The notes under the pieces were generated by a model. That model searched no databases. It had not been told where the DNA came from and was given only the letters and a program-made list of their open reading frames with translations. From NCBI GenBank assembly GCA_022497145.1, contig MU385898.1, positions 186,001 to 250,000 on the forward strand: a DNA stretch of 64,000 nucleotides. The letters run 5' to 3'. The DNA is from Rostrohypoxylon terebratum. Taxonomy: Eukaryota; Ascomycota; Sordariomycetes; Xylariales; Hypoxylaceae. How positions within the stretch are numbered: the first letter of the stretch is position 1; each line of letters opens with the position of its first letter. Position numbers and translations under genes: made by a program. Positions 13,482 to 24,760 of the stretch are shown piece after piece.

Positions 13482-15416
13482 TCAATTCCGATAGCCTCTA
13501 ATGGTATGTTAATCCGTTTTACAACTTCGACATACAACCAATAATTCAATGGCGGTTGCCTGTCCCATTTGCATTTTCCCGGCTGGAGTATGATATGGCA
13601 CATCGCATTTATTTGGGCAGCAAGGAGTCGAGGCATTTTTCGTTTTATTTCTTCTTTCTTTTTCGCAATTGGACGCCTACGTGTAACTTGAACTTGTAAC
13701 ACGGACTTTTGCCTGGTTTCCGGGGTTGTTGGCAAATTTGTTCTGGTTTTCTACTAGGATGGCACAACAGGTAGATATGACTGGAGGATAAAGGAAAAAA
13801 GATGGCAGATTTGAGTACTGATCCCAAACCCTCGCCTATACTATCTAGATTCTAGGTATCATTGGGAGAGACCTTAATTGCGAAGGATTGATAGTTTTTG
13901 TACCATACATTTGCATTGCGTGTGGCGTTTGGCCTTATGCTGGATCGGAGTTGGGCGATATCGGTAAGGAAAACGAATTCTTGCTTACGGGCAACTGAAG
14001 CGAACCAGCCAGTCTGGTCAGTCTGTCATTGCTCATAATAGCTATGACGACTACTAATAAATTACAATGAACAACATATCATATCTGATGAAATAGCCTT
14101 GCTTCGCGATAACTTATGATCCACGTAGCAACTTACTACGGTCATAATATGACTTGACCAGCCGTGAACCATAAAGCTAGGACCCTCCAGGGCTGTTGTT
14201 TTTCTTTTTCTTTCTAAAACATGGCGCTTTCGCAGCACGTTAGTGACCCTTTACGGTTGGATGGTAGAGCCAACAAGATTGGACGGGGACTATCCAGCCA
14301 TTTACCCGTCCAAATTGCTGAAACATGGCGCTGCAAAGTCTGCGACATCAACCCAGTAGTCTCGTCATCTCACCTGATGGTCCTGACCCCATTGTATTTC
14401 GTTCAATTGCAATCATAGTAGACTTCCAATAATTATAATTCCCTCGGGAAAAGGTCTACTATCTGGTGATAGTACACATCGACTAAAGCCAAATTCCCAA
14501 TACGATTCCCAATTCTTTTCGACAAGATGGAGAGAAGGCCTATTACACTCATGAAGAACAGGGACTGAAACGAAAAGCGATAAGCGGGACTGGAGTTGTT
14601 TTATTTTCCATGTCTGGCTTATTGGAGGGAGATAGGGCGATATCGGATGGGATGGGATGGGAACCATTGGTGTAGGGGGGGACGATTCACGGACCTCTCC
14701 ATGCGACCGCTTGGATCGGGTCGGTGAATTCGGCGAGTCGCTGTCGTTGACCAACTACATACATTGCTTCGATAATGCAGACTGTGCTCTTTGTAATCTG
14801 TTAAACTGTCGCTGTTATCGGATATACCACCGCGAAAGCCACATTTTGTGTCTTGTCTGTGGCGTTGCGATGGAGTGGGCGGTAGGATACAGGTATTGTC
14901 CTGGATAGTGAGAGCAGTAATTTGAGAATATTCCCCTCTTGTTATATTATATTCCGTATCAATAATATCCATTTCATCAATAGGTGCGAGCCCATGTCTC
15001 TATTCATCTGTGGCCTTAAAACTCGAAATCTCGATTTTTCTCTCTCGTGGTTGCCCTTCGCCAACAAGTTAGTGGGATTACCCTACTTCAGACCAAGTAC
15101 TGCGGCTTAACTCGTATCATGGAAATCTAGCCTGAGTTGGGTGTCGAGAAGTAGGTATCGGCAGGGACCGTCTGCCTCCCTGGGGACTCCGGCCTCTTAT
15201 TAGGAGATGAGCGGTCGTCAGAGGTATGTCACACACCTCGCACCAGAGTAAGTCGCACGCCTCCCATCCAGTCCAAACCTAGATTACACCTCCCCCAGCG
15301 CGATTTTACTCCCCGCGGATATCGCAGGTGGGTGTAGGTGGCCAGCCACCGAACCCTCCCTCGTGAGCTTTTCTCGGCTGCTGTCTCTCTGGGAGACTTG
15401 GATGCCTATCGGTGGT
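13482..15416. other. Intergenic region downstream of the sirtuin gene
   Basis: No supported gene. The first few hundred bases are probably the sirtuin 3' UTR. Short frames at 14221-14418, 14413-14972 and 14657-14908 have no recognisable domain. There is a short (GGGAT)n run near 14649-14663. Confidence 0.45.
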
Positions 15417-15690
15417 ATCCTTAGCAACCGAGTAAAAGATGGAAGGGTCATCGCGAAGGATTTCGATGTTGAAGAAGACCTCCTGTGGGTCGTCGATGCC
15501 CCATCCTAGCTCCTCAAGTTGCGTGTACAGATCCGTCCCTTTCGAACGGGAGTCGGGGATACCGATCCCTGTTTGGGGTTGATGGAGCCGGCACGGCGAC
15601 GGAATGTTGAGCGCGTGTGGCTTGCGGTAAGGAGAGCTGCTGGGGTAGTGGCAAGGTTAATATTTTGGATAGTGTATCTCGATATACCAC
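15417..15690 (-). pseudogene. Degenerate fragment of a Sir2-type sirtuin gene
   Basis: On the minus strand, 15417-15569 translates to a peptide that matches the intact sirtuin at 11881-13481. It reads GIGIPDSRSKGTDLYTQLEE, then a short LGWGIDDPQEVF segment, then NIEILRDDPSIFYSVAKD. Over the LYTQLE to SVAKD core about 34 of 39 residues are the same, with one inserted Phe codon. Upstream on the minus strand, to about 15690, weak nucleotide similarity continues to the sirtuin segment encoding SQYNTIDDAVSLLKKSRNIV, but the frame shifts and the NAD-binding GAGIS motif is destroyed. No start codon, no zinc module and no substrate-binding part are present. This is a truncated, frameshifted remnant of a local, inverted duplication. 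Confidence 0.8.
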
Positions 15691-16219
15691 GGGGTATGAG
15701 TAAGAAGGTATTGGGATTGTGTAAATAGGAAAGACTCACCTCATATGTCGGACGAGCTGGCCAAAAGTGCCTGAGCGGCAGTGGCCTGAATCCTGGAGGC
15801 TTGTGTTGCTTTTGGTATGACTTGGACCTCAGATCCTAAAGCTGTCTCTAGTTATACAATGGAGATATCTAGAGTTCATATCTTTTTAACGTAAGGAAAG
15901 GATTGTAAAGTTGGCGGGGCTGATATCTGGTCCGTTTTTTTTTCAGCAGATGGAAGTTGTGATCATGGTACGTGACGCACGATATCGCGACCTCGTAGGC
16001 ACCTGCCTTACTTACGGCTCTCTCACACTATGTATTATCGTCTACAGTGCTGTCAGCCCGTCAATTCATCAACCAGGTGGTTTAACCGCCAATCAGGCGT
16101 TGTCACCCTCCCAGCCAAACCGGCAGCCTGGCAACGCTTATTCCACAGTGTTATAAGACATATATACCGTAAGAACATTCATACCCAGTAAGAATCAGCC
16201 AACTGGTGTATTAGCTTAG
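15691..16219. other. Intergenic region between sirtuin remnant and tRNA-like gene
   Basis: No supported gene. Minus-strand reading of about 15720-15840 gives a Pro/Arg/Ser-rich open stretch ending in a donor-like GTGAGT, possibly part of the same degraded sirtuin copy or of another dead exon, but similarity is too weak to call. Confidence 0.3.
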
Positions 16220-16318
16220 GGTCGGAGTGACATGGCTGTGCTTCACAAGATCCTAATTGTTATAGCAATGGGTTCTAAAGTGTGCACAAGTTCGGGGGTT
16301 CGATTCCCCTGCCGATCG
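16220..16318 (+). tRNA. tRNA-like gene, class II shape, probably degenerate
   Basis: A T arm is evident: GGGGG, loop TTCGATT, CCCCT (16294-16310), with the B-box core GGTTCGATTC. The next seven bases, GCCGATC (16311-16317), pair with GGTCGGA at 16220-16226 at six of seven positions including one wobble, as an acceptor stem would. A small GTG/CAC hairpin before the T arm looks like the long variable arm of Leu or Ser tRNAs. The D and anticodon arms are poor and would need an intron-like insert containing an ATTG...CAAT hairpin. A T7 run at 16328-16334 is suitable as a Pol III terminator. Isotype cannot be assigned. It may be a pseudogene. Confidence 0.38.
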
Positions 16319-16327
16319 GATCAAATA

Positions 16328-16334
16328 TTTTTTT
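16328..16334 (+). terminator. T7 run, candidate Pol III terminator
   Basis: Seven consecutive T residues lie ten bases after the tRNA-like 3' end. This is consistent with RNA polymerase III termination but is also common by chance in AT-rich DNA. Confidence 0.3.
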
Positions 16335-16898
16335 GGGATCGTTTCTCTTTTTTTATGGCCCTGGCGATCCCTGTGTGCGTGATAAATTGCGTGATAAATC
16401 TTGAGTATTGTAAAAATATGTTATTATCAGAACCGATGTCTGCTTGAGAACTTCCTGTTCTCACAATTACCTGTTGAGCGTCCGTCATGAAGCTTTCTTG
16501 GAGGCCGTGTCACCTACGACGATCTAGTCTACGAACACTTCGTCTATCTTGCGTGGTTACTCCTAGCTAAGTGGGCAGAGCAAGTATAGCCTTCTGTCAC
16601 CTCCATCAAGAAACTTAATAATAATCAAGGCACCGTGGTTAAATAGGCAGACGAGATGATTACTCCAGATCCTCATATTAATCATTTCTAAACCGATCTC
16701 CCTAGTTCCCGCTACCCAATACAAATATCTCCTAGACATCAACTATTCGGGTATCTGCACATCAAACGTGTTCTAAGAAAGAGTTCGCATTCAAGCCTGA
16801 ACGCTACTAGGTACATAATAGATAGCTATCTCGACTTCAAAAGGCAGCTTAGTTCCTATCGACGGCACCTATGAGTCGCTGATAAATCCTCGACCCCT
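16335..16898. other. Intergenic region
   Basis: No gene is seen. It lies 3' of the Scy1-like gene, which is read from the minus strand and ends at 16899, so part is presumably its 3' UTR. Confidence 0.4.
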
Positions 16899-19800
16899 TT
16901 ACAGCAGACTCTCGTACTTATCCAAGCCCGACCTTCCCGGCTGTTGTTGCTGTTGCTGTTGCAGCGGCGGTTGGGATAAAGGCTGGTTTGGTGTCATGGC
17001 GTTCATACCTCCCATCATACTGTTCATGCTATTCATACTCCTATTCATGCCTCCCATACCCGAGTTCATCATACTGCCCATACTCCCGGGGGGCTGATGG
17101 GTCGTAGCGCTAAAGCTACCAGAAGGTTGACCAAAGGACGATGTCGAGTTCTGTCTCTGGGTACTCCCGGGCGGCGGGGCCAGGCTAAAGCTGGTTGGCG
17201 TAGCACTTGGTTTGGATGGCGGCGGTGGAAGAGAAAACGACGTTGACTGGTTCATGGTGGGTCTCGATTGGCCAAGGTTCATACTCGACATGCCCGAGTT
17301 GATATTTCCGAACGAGGAGGCTGCCGGTGATATCGGAGTACTCGTAGCCGAGCTCGAAGCCCATGGATTGGTTGTCGTGGCTGTTGTGGCTGAAGTAGAC
17401 CAGTTGACTGCCGATGAGGTGGGTGGTGCCGCCGGTATGGTCTTCGCTGTATTACCTACAGTAGGTTGCATAGGCTGTGAATATTGAGTAGTTGAAGGAG
17501 CCAAAGTTCCAAATGAGGCAAGATCTGGTGTGACTGTTCGGAAAGGTTGCTGCGTTTTGGGAGGGCCGTATGGACCATTGGAAGTCGGACTTGGTGTGGA
17601 CCAAGAAAACTGAGGAGATTTGATCGGAGGTGAGGTGACTGCCGGTGCTGATGGCGCCGGTGGAGTGGCATCCCATCCTGCGTTCACTGGGTCGCTCGAA
17701 TTTGTGACAGATTTCCCTTTGACTAGTCGTTCGAAATCATCTTCTGAAGCACCGTTTGTGGCATCGAATGTTGTCCCGGAAACACCACCGAATCCTAAGA
17801 AGTCGTCATTAGGGGTTGGCGCCCTTGCCCCTCCATTCAAAGTGGAAAGTTCCTGTAACTTCTTCATTTGCTCCTCTTCAACTCGTCTAGAAAGAGACTT
17901 AATCAGCTCCATGAAGGATTGGAATTGCTTCATATCTAGCAAAGGCCCCAAACTCATGCTCCATAGGATGGGTAGGATATCCATGGCCACGAATTCGGCA
18001 TCTGCGTTGTCTCCAACTACTCGTAACACATCTAGGGCAGCCATCATAACAGCGGGTTCCTTGGTTTTTATAGCTTTGATGAGTGGAACAATCTTCTCTT
18101 GCATCGTATACTTGTCTAGAGCACTTGCCGACGACTTCTTTTTCTTGTCAGGGCCAAGGCCATCAAGTCCATCATCAGCCGTCGATGATTCATTCGAACC
18201 ACCGCAAAGAATGACGAAAGCCCTACATCCACGGACTTTGATAGCTAGACTACTAGTTTTGCTAAAGACCGCGGCGATGATGGGAAACAGCTCGTTCTTG
18301 ATAGTGCTGAAATCAAGAATGGGCAAGATAACGGGTAGACTTCGCAGGGAGGCATCAATCAACGACGGTGTAGGTGACTCGATAGCTGCCAAAATGATTG
18401 GTAACACATCTAAATGGTTCGTTAGTGAAGGTTTGATATATGGTTGGGAATTCAGAAACCAAAAAAAAAGCTACGTACCATCTTTAAATTCTTTTCCAGA
18501 GGAATTTTCAGCTATGAGACTAGCATTTTCCAAAACGACCATCAAACCAGCATCCCTAGGTGGATCCTTTTCTTGGGTCTGTTTGGCATTTTCAACAAAG
18601 ATCTCCTTAATCCTCGGCCTTATCTTCTCTGAAAAAGCCCTCCTCGAGTGAGGTAACAGATCCATAATCTTGAAGACATTTTGAAGGATAAGAGACAAGA
18701 GATCCTTGTCTTTGAGCTCTTCAAGCAGCGCCGGGAGTACTTTCTTCTCCATTACCGATTTTGGAAAGGACGGTAAGACTTTATTGAGACCTCTCATGAA
18801 CTGGGCTTTCTCATTTGGTGTCTTAGCTGGGAAAGCGTCGAGGAATCGAATCGTCGATATCAAAATGTTATCGAAATACTCGCTCTCCTGAAACTCTCGC
18901 GCCGTCATGCGCTGTGCCGGACGCCTCGTAATTAATCGAGGCAAGACATGCGCCGACAAGTCCCTCGGCAACGGCCTCTTAGATAAGAATCCATTTCCGG
19001 AAGATGGCACAGTCGATGATGATGTGAATATTCTCTTGTAAGCAGATATGCTTCCACTGCTTTCTATAGGAGATCGATGAGGCGAGTTGTATAACGCAAT
19101 GCATAGCAGGCCCAACGAAAACATGTCGGCAGAGCTAGTGAGGTTATTATCAAGGACGAAGTCAGGTGAGGTGTAATCAAGATTGATTTGGACATATCGA
19201 GGTAATCGAGGATCTAAGTTCAAGGCTTCCGAGAGACTGATGGGCTGAACCGAGGTTGGTTTTGTTGAGCCTTCCGGCGGACTACAAAATGCGAGCCCAC
19301 TAACTTTCCAGTCAGACTATTCACATGTTAGTAAGATTGTCCTCAATTCCACGAGTGGGGTATCATCTCAAGTCATCTTGTATGGCAGAGATATCCCCGA
19401 CGAGACCGTTGGAAGGTATAGGCACTCACCTTCGAATTGATGAGTATGGCATCAGGGGTCAGGTTTGCGTGGACGAGACCAGCGTTTTCATGTAAAAATT
19501 CCAGAGCCTTGCTAATCTGAAGCAAGCCTTTCTGTATCTCCAATTCGTCGATCTCTATCTCCCGCCTACGTCTTGTACCGTCCGAGTCTTCGGTAACGTA
19601 TCGACTGGACCGACCCCCGACTCCACCGGCCCTCTCCTGGTCATCTTTCTCCTGTAATAAGGTTGCCAGCGAAGTAGTCACTGATTCGGTAACGAATTGA
19701 AGACCTCCTCTAGTTTCTTCGACGGGTTCGACAAGTTCTAGGATGTTGGGGTGTCGTAGCCTAGCAAGAGATGAAGCTTCTTTCTTTAAGCGCTCCGTTA

Positions 19801-20077
19801 CCTCTTCCAAGGAGCGCTTAAAAGCTGCTGCGCCAGATCGACCGATAGAGCCCCCTGGAACCGAATCAGCATCTGGACATGTAACTTAGCATTTGAAATA
19901 TCCCTCACCATGCGACTCTATCGACTTCCGCTCGAACACGAAGACGGAATACGTCTTCCCTGTTGATTTCTTCTTGGCATCGTATATCTTCCACGGACCG
20001 GCTGTGGAGGCTACGGTTTGCGATATGGAATAGTTGGAGTTGATGTGGGAGGAGAAGCTCTTCAGCGAGGAGAACAT
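16899..20077 (-). CDS. Scy1/SCYL2-family protein kinase-like (pseudokinase) with HEAT repeats
   Basis: Membrane-trafficking pseudokinase related to yeast Scy1, fission yeast Ppk32 and human SCYL2 (clathrin-associated). Exons on the minus strand are 20077-19909, 19872-19430, 19316-18479 and 18409-16899, giving about 986 residues. The first intron as drawn is only 36 nt. An alternative in-frame acceptor 18 nt downstream would give a 54-nt intron and 980 residues. The kinase-like domain lacks catalytic motifs: the HRD-loop position reads LVHANLTPDAILIN and the DFG position WKVSGLAF. After it, helical HEAT-type repeats run to about residue 680 (LLPHSRRAFSEKIRPRIKEI and onward). A long Ser/Thr/Pro/Gln/Met-rich tail follows, with SMSSMNLGQ and a poly-Gln run, ending in LDKYESLL. 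The divergent aminotransferase gene starts 1.1 kb away. Confidence 0.88.
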
Positions 20078-21211
20078 GATCGGCGACGGTGTATTAGAGG
20101 GTGACTAGCGACCCTCATATCGCAGTGTCGTGTGTGAGGAGAAGCATGTGTTTGTAATTCTGTCCTCCTTCGATATCCGATATTCAATCCTCCTGGATGA
20201 TGGCGCAGTCAGGCAAATGTAGTGATTACCTAACTTCCTATTAACTGGGTTTCGATCGGGCTAATCAGCAACGGGATTCGATGGAAACTCAAGATATCTG
20301 ATTAGAATGGGGTTTGTTACCCTGTCGCTTTACTTTCGAATTTGCACAATGGAAGCTGTAAATGATGCGCTTCGTGAATGACGCACAAAGCGTTATAAGG
20401 ACAACATTAAAGTTAACAACTGTGAACTTTCCCAAATCGTTTTTTATCTCTAATCTTCTATCTGCGCGTTGCAAATCAGCGCTAACTTCTATTAAGCTTG
20501 AGCTCTTGTAGGGGTCCCCTGTAATTTCTAACTTGAACGGCGGTGCAACGATTTACATAGTAAAGCCACAACCGCTGATCATCGGTGCCACTTACCACCA
20601 TGCGATTTACCTATTGTGGCACTGAGTTTAATTGATGTGACCCCCACTGTTGATTGGATGACACCAACAATATTCAAGATACTAACAGTAACTAGGTATT
20701 ACTTTTCCCTCACACAAAATTAGCGGTAAGCTAGTGTAACTGACTAACAACTGTAAAAGGTTGCTTATGATTGGTCTTAGCTTGATCCCCTTGCAACTTA
20801 GAAGGGTGACATGATGTAGGTACTGCTGCGAATTGACGCCCTCCGAGATCGCTCGCAATTCCTATAGGCCGCACTTTTTTTTCTTCAATTCGAGTCACGT
20901 AAGGGACCTTAGCGCGATCTTCCTAGTTGTTACCCACGATACCGGTACAAAGACAAAATTGGGGTCGTTTATCAATCCTTGTCCGGCCCCGTCCCTTCAT
21001 TCTGGCAAGAACATTAATATTAGTCAAAGGGCGTTTTGTTTGGTTCAATTGAGGGCAAAAAGACCTTCTCGAGGCATCGGCATCATATCTAAGATATTCT
21101 CTTTTCCAGTTTTCACTTCGTGGAACACTCTGTGATATTCTGTACTACTTCAACAAGCAGAACTTTTCTCAATAGATTCTAGACCCGAGATCTTCGAGAC
21201 CACGATACGCT
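20078..21211. promoter_or_regulatory. Divergent promoter region between SCY1-like and aminotransferase genes
   Basis: An 1134-bp region separates two divergently transcribed genes. Possible amino-acid control sites upstream of the aminotransferase are GAGTCAC at 20892-20898 (reverse complement GTGACTC, six of seven to the Gcn4/CPC1 site TGACTCA) and CCGGCCCCGT at 20983-20992 (nine of ten to the Leu3 consensus CCGGNNCCGG). Both are single imperfect matches and could be chance. Confidence 0.25.
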
Positions 21212-22542
21212 ATGCTTCGCCAGCTCTTGCCGCGATGTGGTAGGGCTCTCCGAGCACCCGCCGCACTTTCCTCCTCTAGCCATGCGTTGCCGGCCGTTCA
21301 ACAGGCGGCGAGCCGCTGGTACAGCATCAAGCCCGAGGCGGCGTCGACCTCGAAGCCCGTAGACATCGACCCCTCAAAACTCACGATCAACAAGACCAAG
21401 TCCCCCAAGACGCCCAAGGACCCGTCACAACTCGTCTTCGGACGAGAATTCACAGGTACGCCGACCTCCCCTTTCCTCCAAACCATCCAATGGCAATGGC
21501 ACGAGACTAACTCTTGGAACCGCGAATCACAGACCACATGCTGACGATCGAATGGACCAAAACCGACGGCTGGCTCGCCCCGGTGATCCAGCCGTACCAG
21601 AACCTCTCCCTCGACCCCGCGACCTGCGTATTCCACTACGCCTTCGAGTGTTTCGAGGGCATGAAAGCGTACAAGGACGCCTCCGGCGCCATCCGGCTCT
21701 TCCGCCCGGACAAGAACATGGAGCGGTTCAACAAGTCGGCGGCGCGCATCGCGCTGCCGACCTTCGAGCCGACGACGATGATCGACCTGATCTCGCGGTT
21801 CGCCAAGCTCGAGGAGCGCTTCATCCCCGCCGAGCGCGGCTACTCCCTGTACCTGCGGCCCACGCTGATCGGCACGCAGCGCACGCTCGGCATCAGCGCG
21901 CCGGGGTCCGCCCTTCTCTTCGTCATCGCGTCCCCGGTGGGCCCGTATTACCCGACGGGCTTCAAGGCCGTGTCGCTCGAAGCCACCGACTATGCCGTGC
22001 GCGCGTGGCCCGGCGGCGTCGGCGACAAGAAGCTCGGCGCCAACTACGCCCCCTGCATCGTGCCGCAGATCCAGGCCGCCGGCCGCGGCTTCCAGCAGAA
22101 CCTGTGGCTCTTCGGCCCCGAGGAGTACGTCACCGAGGTCGGCACCATGAACCTGTTCGTCGCCATCAGGAACGCCGAGACCGGCCAGAAGGAGCTCATC
22201 ACGGCGCCGCTCGACGGCACCATTCTCGAGGGTGTCACGCGCGACTCCATTCTGAGCTTGGCGCGCGAGAAGTTGGTCCCCGAGGGCTGGTTGATCTCCG
22301 AGCGTAAGATCACCATGAAGCAGCTACACGAGGCCTCGCTCGAGGGCCGGCTGCTGGAGGTCTTCGGCGCGGGCACGGCTGCTGTCGTCAGTCCTGTCCG
22401 CAAGATCAGCTGGAGGGGTACTCTCGTTGACTGCGGCCTGAGCGAGACGGAAGAGTCTGGCGAGGTCGCGTTGAAGATGAAGAATTGGATAGAAGCGAGG
22501 CAGTACGGAGATGAGGAGCACGAGTGGAGTCATAAATGCTAG
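21212..22542 (+). CDS. Mitochondrial branched-chain-amino-acid aminotransferase
   Basis: PLP-dependent aminotransferase for the last step of Leu, Ile and Val synthesis and the first step of their breakdown. Exons are 21212-21455 and 21533-22542 (77-nt intron), giving 417 residues. The N-terminus (MLRQLLPRCGRALRAPA) is basic and Ser-rich, a typical mitochondrial presequence, with SRWYS as a plausible processing region. The class IV aminotransferase fold is visible in FHYAFECFEGMKAY, LYLRPTLIGTQ, the PLP-lysine motif GDKKLGANYAP (Lys about 248), EVGTMNLFV and LLEVFGAGTAAVVSPV. Length matches eukaryotic BCATs. The exon is clearly more GC-rich than its surroundings, with G/C at most third codon positions. 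Splicing joins GREFT to DHMLTIEW in frame. Confidence 0.95.
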
Positions 22543-23042
22543 AATCAAAGCGGGGGCGAAAAAAGTGAGGTGAGAGTGGCGTAGAGTAGAAGAGCATGGT
22601 TGGCGGGACTGTCTTGATGCATGCATATAGACGGATGGTGCTGACTCGGCGCTACGGCGTATTATTCATCGTATTCATCTGGCCTAATACCTAGCCTATC
22701 CAAAAGATTATTGGATAAAGACCTAATGCAAACACGGTGAACAAGGTCTCAAGGATGGTCGTATCAATAGATGCCTAGATAGGCGAGAAGTGAATCATGT
22801 CGTTCAGTAAAAGATCAATTGCAGTTTGTTGCATATACTATGCCGCCTCACCAGCTTGGAGGCGATCCGTCTATGATGAGGGTTCTCTAATCGAAGTCGA
22901 TCCTCCGTTAGAAGAAACGGAGATGCAGAGAGAGAAAAATAAGGGAAAGCTGGAGTTTCATATACAAGTCGAATCTCGGTTTAGCATTGTTGTGCTAACT
23001 GTAACTCCCGTTCATAACAATCCATACACCAGTGAAGACCTA
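22543..23042. other. Convergent 3' intergenic region
   Basis: Lies between the ends of the aminotransferase (plus) and the complex I subunit (minus). It probably holds both 3' UTRs. A short frame at 22797-23087 is not supported. Confidence 0.45.
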
Positions 23043-23557
23043 TTATTTCTTCTTGTCCGGGTCCTCAAGGATACCCTCTGCTTCTAATCTTCGTCGCGCC
23101 TCTTCTAAGGCCCATGTTTGTATCCTGTACGGGTGGTGTATTAGCGACTGTAACTTGAAGTAGTGTAGTTTTATCAAAGAAACGTATATATGTGACTCGT
23201 TTGCCACCTTAAATCGTATATCCACCCACTTGATATCTTCCCCTCCACCATATAACCAGGGACACCGAAATATGAGACTTACGAGGTGTCGGGCTTGAAA
23301 CCGTAAGCGATGGCAGCAACAGCAATGCTTCCGCAGAAGCCGTAGAAAAACGAGTTCTCCCAGCCCTCCTTCTGGTACTTCTCGCCGGGCTTGACTCCGA
23401 ACAACCAGCCGGTCGGGGGGTCGAACTGGGGGCCGTGGGACGAAAGCGCTCGCGCTGTGGCTGAGAAAGGTCTGACTGATGTGGTAGAAGACTGCTTGGA
23501 CTTCTGCTGCAGAGCACGGGTGGCCCGCACGGCGGTGTTGGGTCGGACGGCGGGCAT
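23043..23557 (-). CDS. NADH:ubiquinone oxidoreductase (complex I) ESSS/NDUFB11-type subunit
   Basis: Small accessory membrane-arm subunit of mitochondrial complex I. Exons on the minus strand are 23557-23283 and 23124-23043 (158-nt intron), giving 118 residues. The N-terminus (MPAVRPNTAVRATRAL) is Arg/Ala-rich like a mitochondrial presequence. It is followed by PPTGWLFGVKPGEKYQKEGW, a hallmark of the ESSS family, then one hydrophobic helix FFYGFCGSIAVAAIAYGF, and after the intron a charged tail ALEEARRRLEAEGILEDPDKKK. The start is the ATG right before the presequence. The family assignment rests on the GWLFGVKPGEKYQKEGWENS motif and overall size. Confidence 0.82.
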
Positions 23558-24760
23558 GACTATGCTTGGTCGATTGACTCTTTGCCTTTTTCTAAGTGTC
23601 CCTTTTGTCCGGGACTTTCTCCTTTTCCTATCCTTCTCTAAACGTTTCGGCGATACCTCCTCGGATCGGTGGTGGAATGATCGTAGGTTCCTTAGGGAAA
23701 GAGCGTAGGGAGATAAGATTGGTGTAGGTTGTAGGTTGTCGAGGTGGAGTGGAGATTGGTGTCGTCTTTTGCGGTTCAAGCGATTCCTGGATTGGAGTTG
23801 GTAGAGTGAAGTCAGTTGAGCGACTTAGCGGCACTGACTAAGGTAAAGTGGATATACATAGTAGTACTAATACCACGTGATCGCGATCGGGCTGTCGGGA
23901 AAACCTCGTCCTTGGCTTGGCGTTCTTGCCATACATATTTTCTTTTCGCCCGCAGTAAATTTTTAATTCCAACATTCACCCAAAGTTTTGCAAACGAGCA
24001 AACGCTCTTTCCCGAGACCATCATGCATGCTGACTCCCGCCTACCTAGTACTATCAAGATAGCTTTGTACATCTGTATCTTTTTAGGTACACGGGTTTTT
24101 AGCTAGCAATTAGTGTAAGTGTTATATTTCTCCTTTCTTTTTCTTCCATGAAAACATAGGAAACTTGCCTTGTTAAATGATGATTCAAACACTTCTAAGA
24201 ACAGCCAACTGAACACCCATGTGGATTCAATAACCATCAAGCTCAACAGTCTGATTTAACACATTTCAAATATTGATTATTTCTTGCTCCGCCAAATTTG
24301 GTTCGGTGTCGCTGACTTACATAGGTTGCCGACGTCAGTCTTCACGATAGGTCTGAGTTGGGATTGGAGTATCATTGACGAGTCTGACGATTCTTGTGGT
24401 GTTGATCCAAAGATTTGCTATGATCTGATTCAGATAATACGTACGTATCTAAGTCCGTCGCAGCGAGACTAGATGTGGAATGAGCCTGTATTTATAGCTT
24501 GTCAGGTAGTTTGATATGCATGAACTCCGGAATACAGATACGGCTGAATCATCTGATTATCATGTTTGCGATCGCATCACTCACGTAGGACATGCATTGA
24601 AATGTGATCATAGTACCAATCAGAGCTCTAGTTAGGGCAACGCTTGAAATACTACGAGGGAATGTTCCGCCGTATCGAACCGTATATATGCAGACAATAG
24701 CTTCGATGTGCGCAACCCTACGTAGGTAGACAATAATATGGCTCTATTACTTACAGTAAT
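23558..24760. other. Intergenic region
   Basis: Promoter side of the complex I subunit gene, then a 3' flank of the beta-lactamase-like gene. Short open frames on both strands near 23812-24106 and 24284-24472 lack domain features. Confidence 0.4.

Noticed and set aside
21552..22307. Long alternative-frame protein rich in Arg and His inside the aminotransferase
   Set aside because: A shadow of the GC-rich third positions of the real gene.
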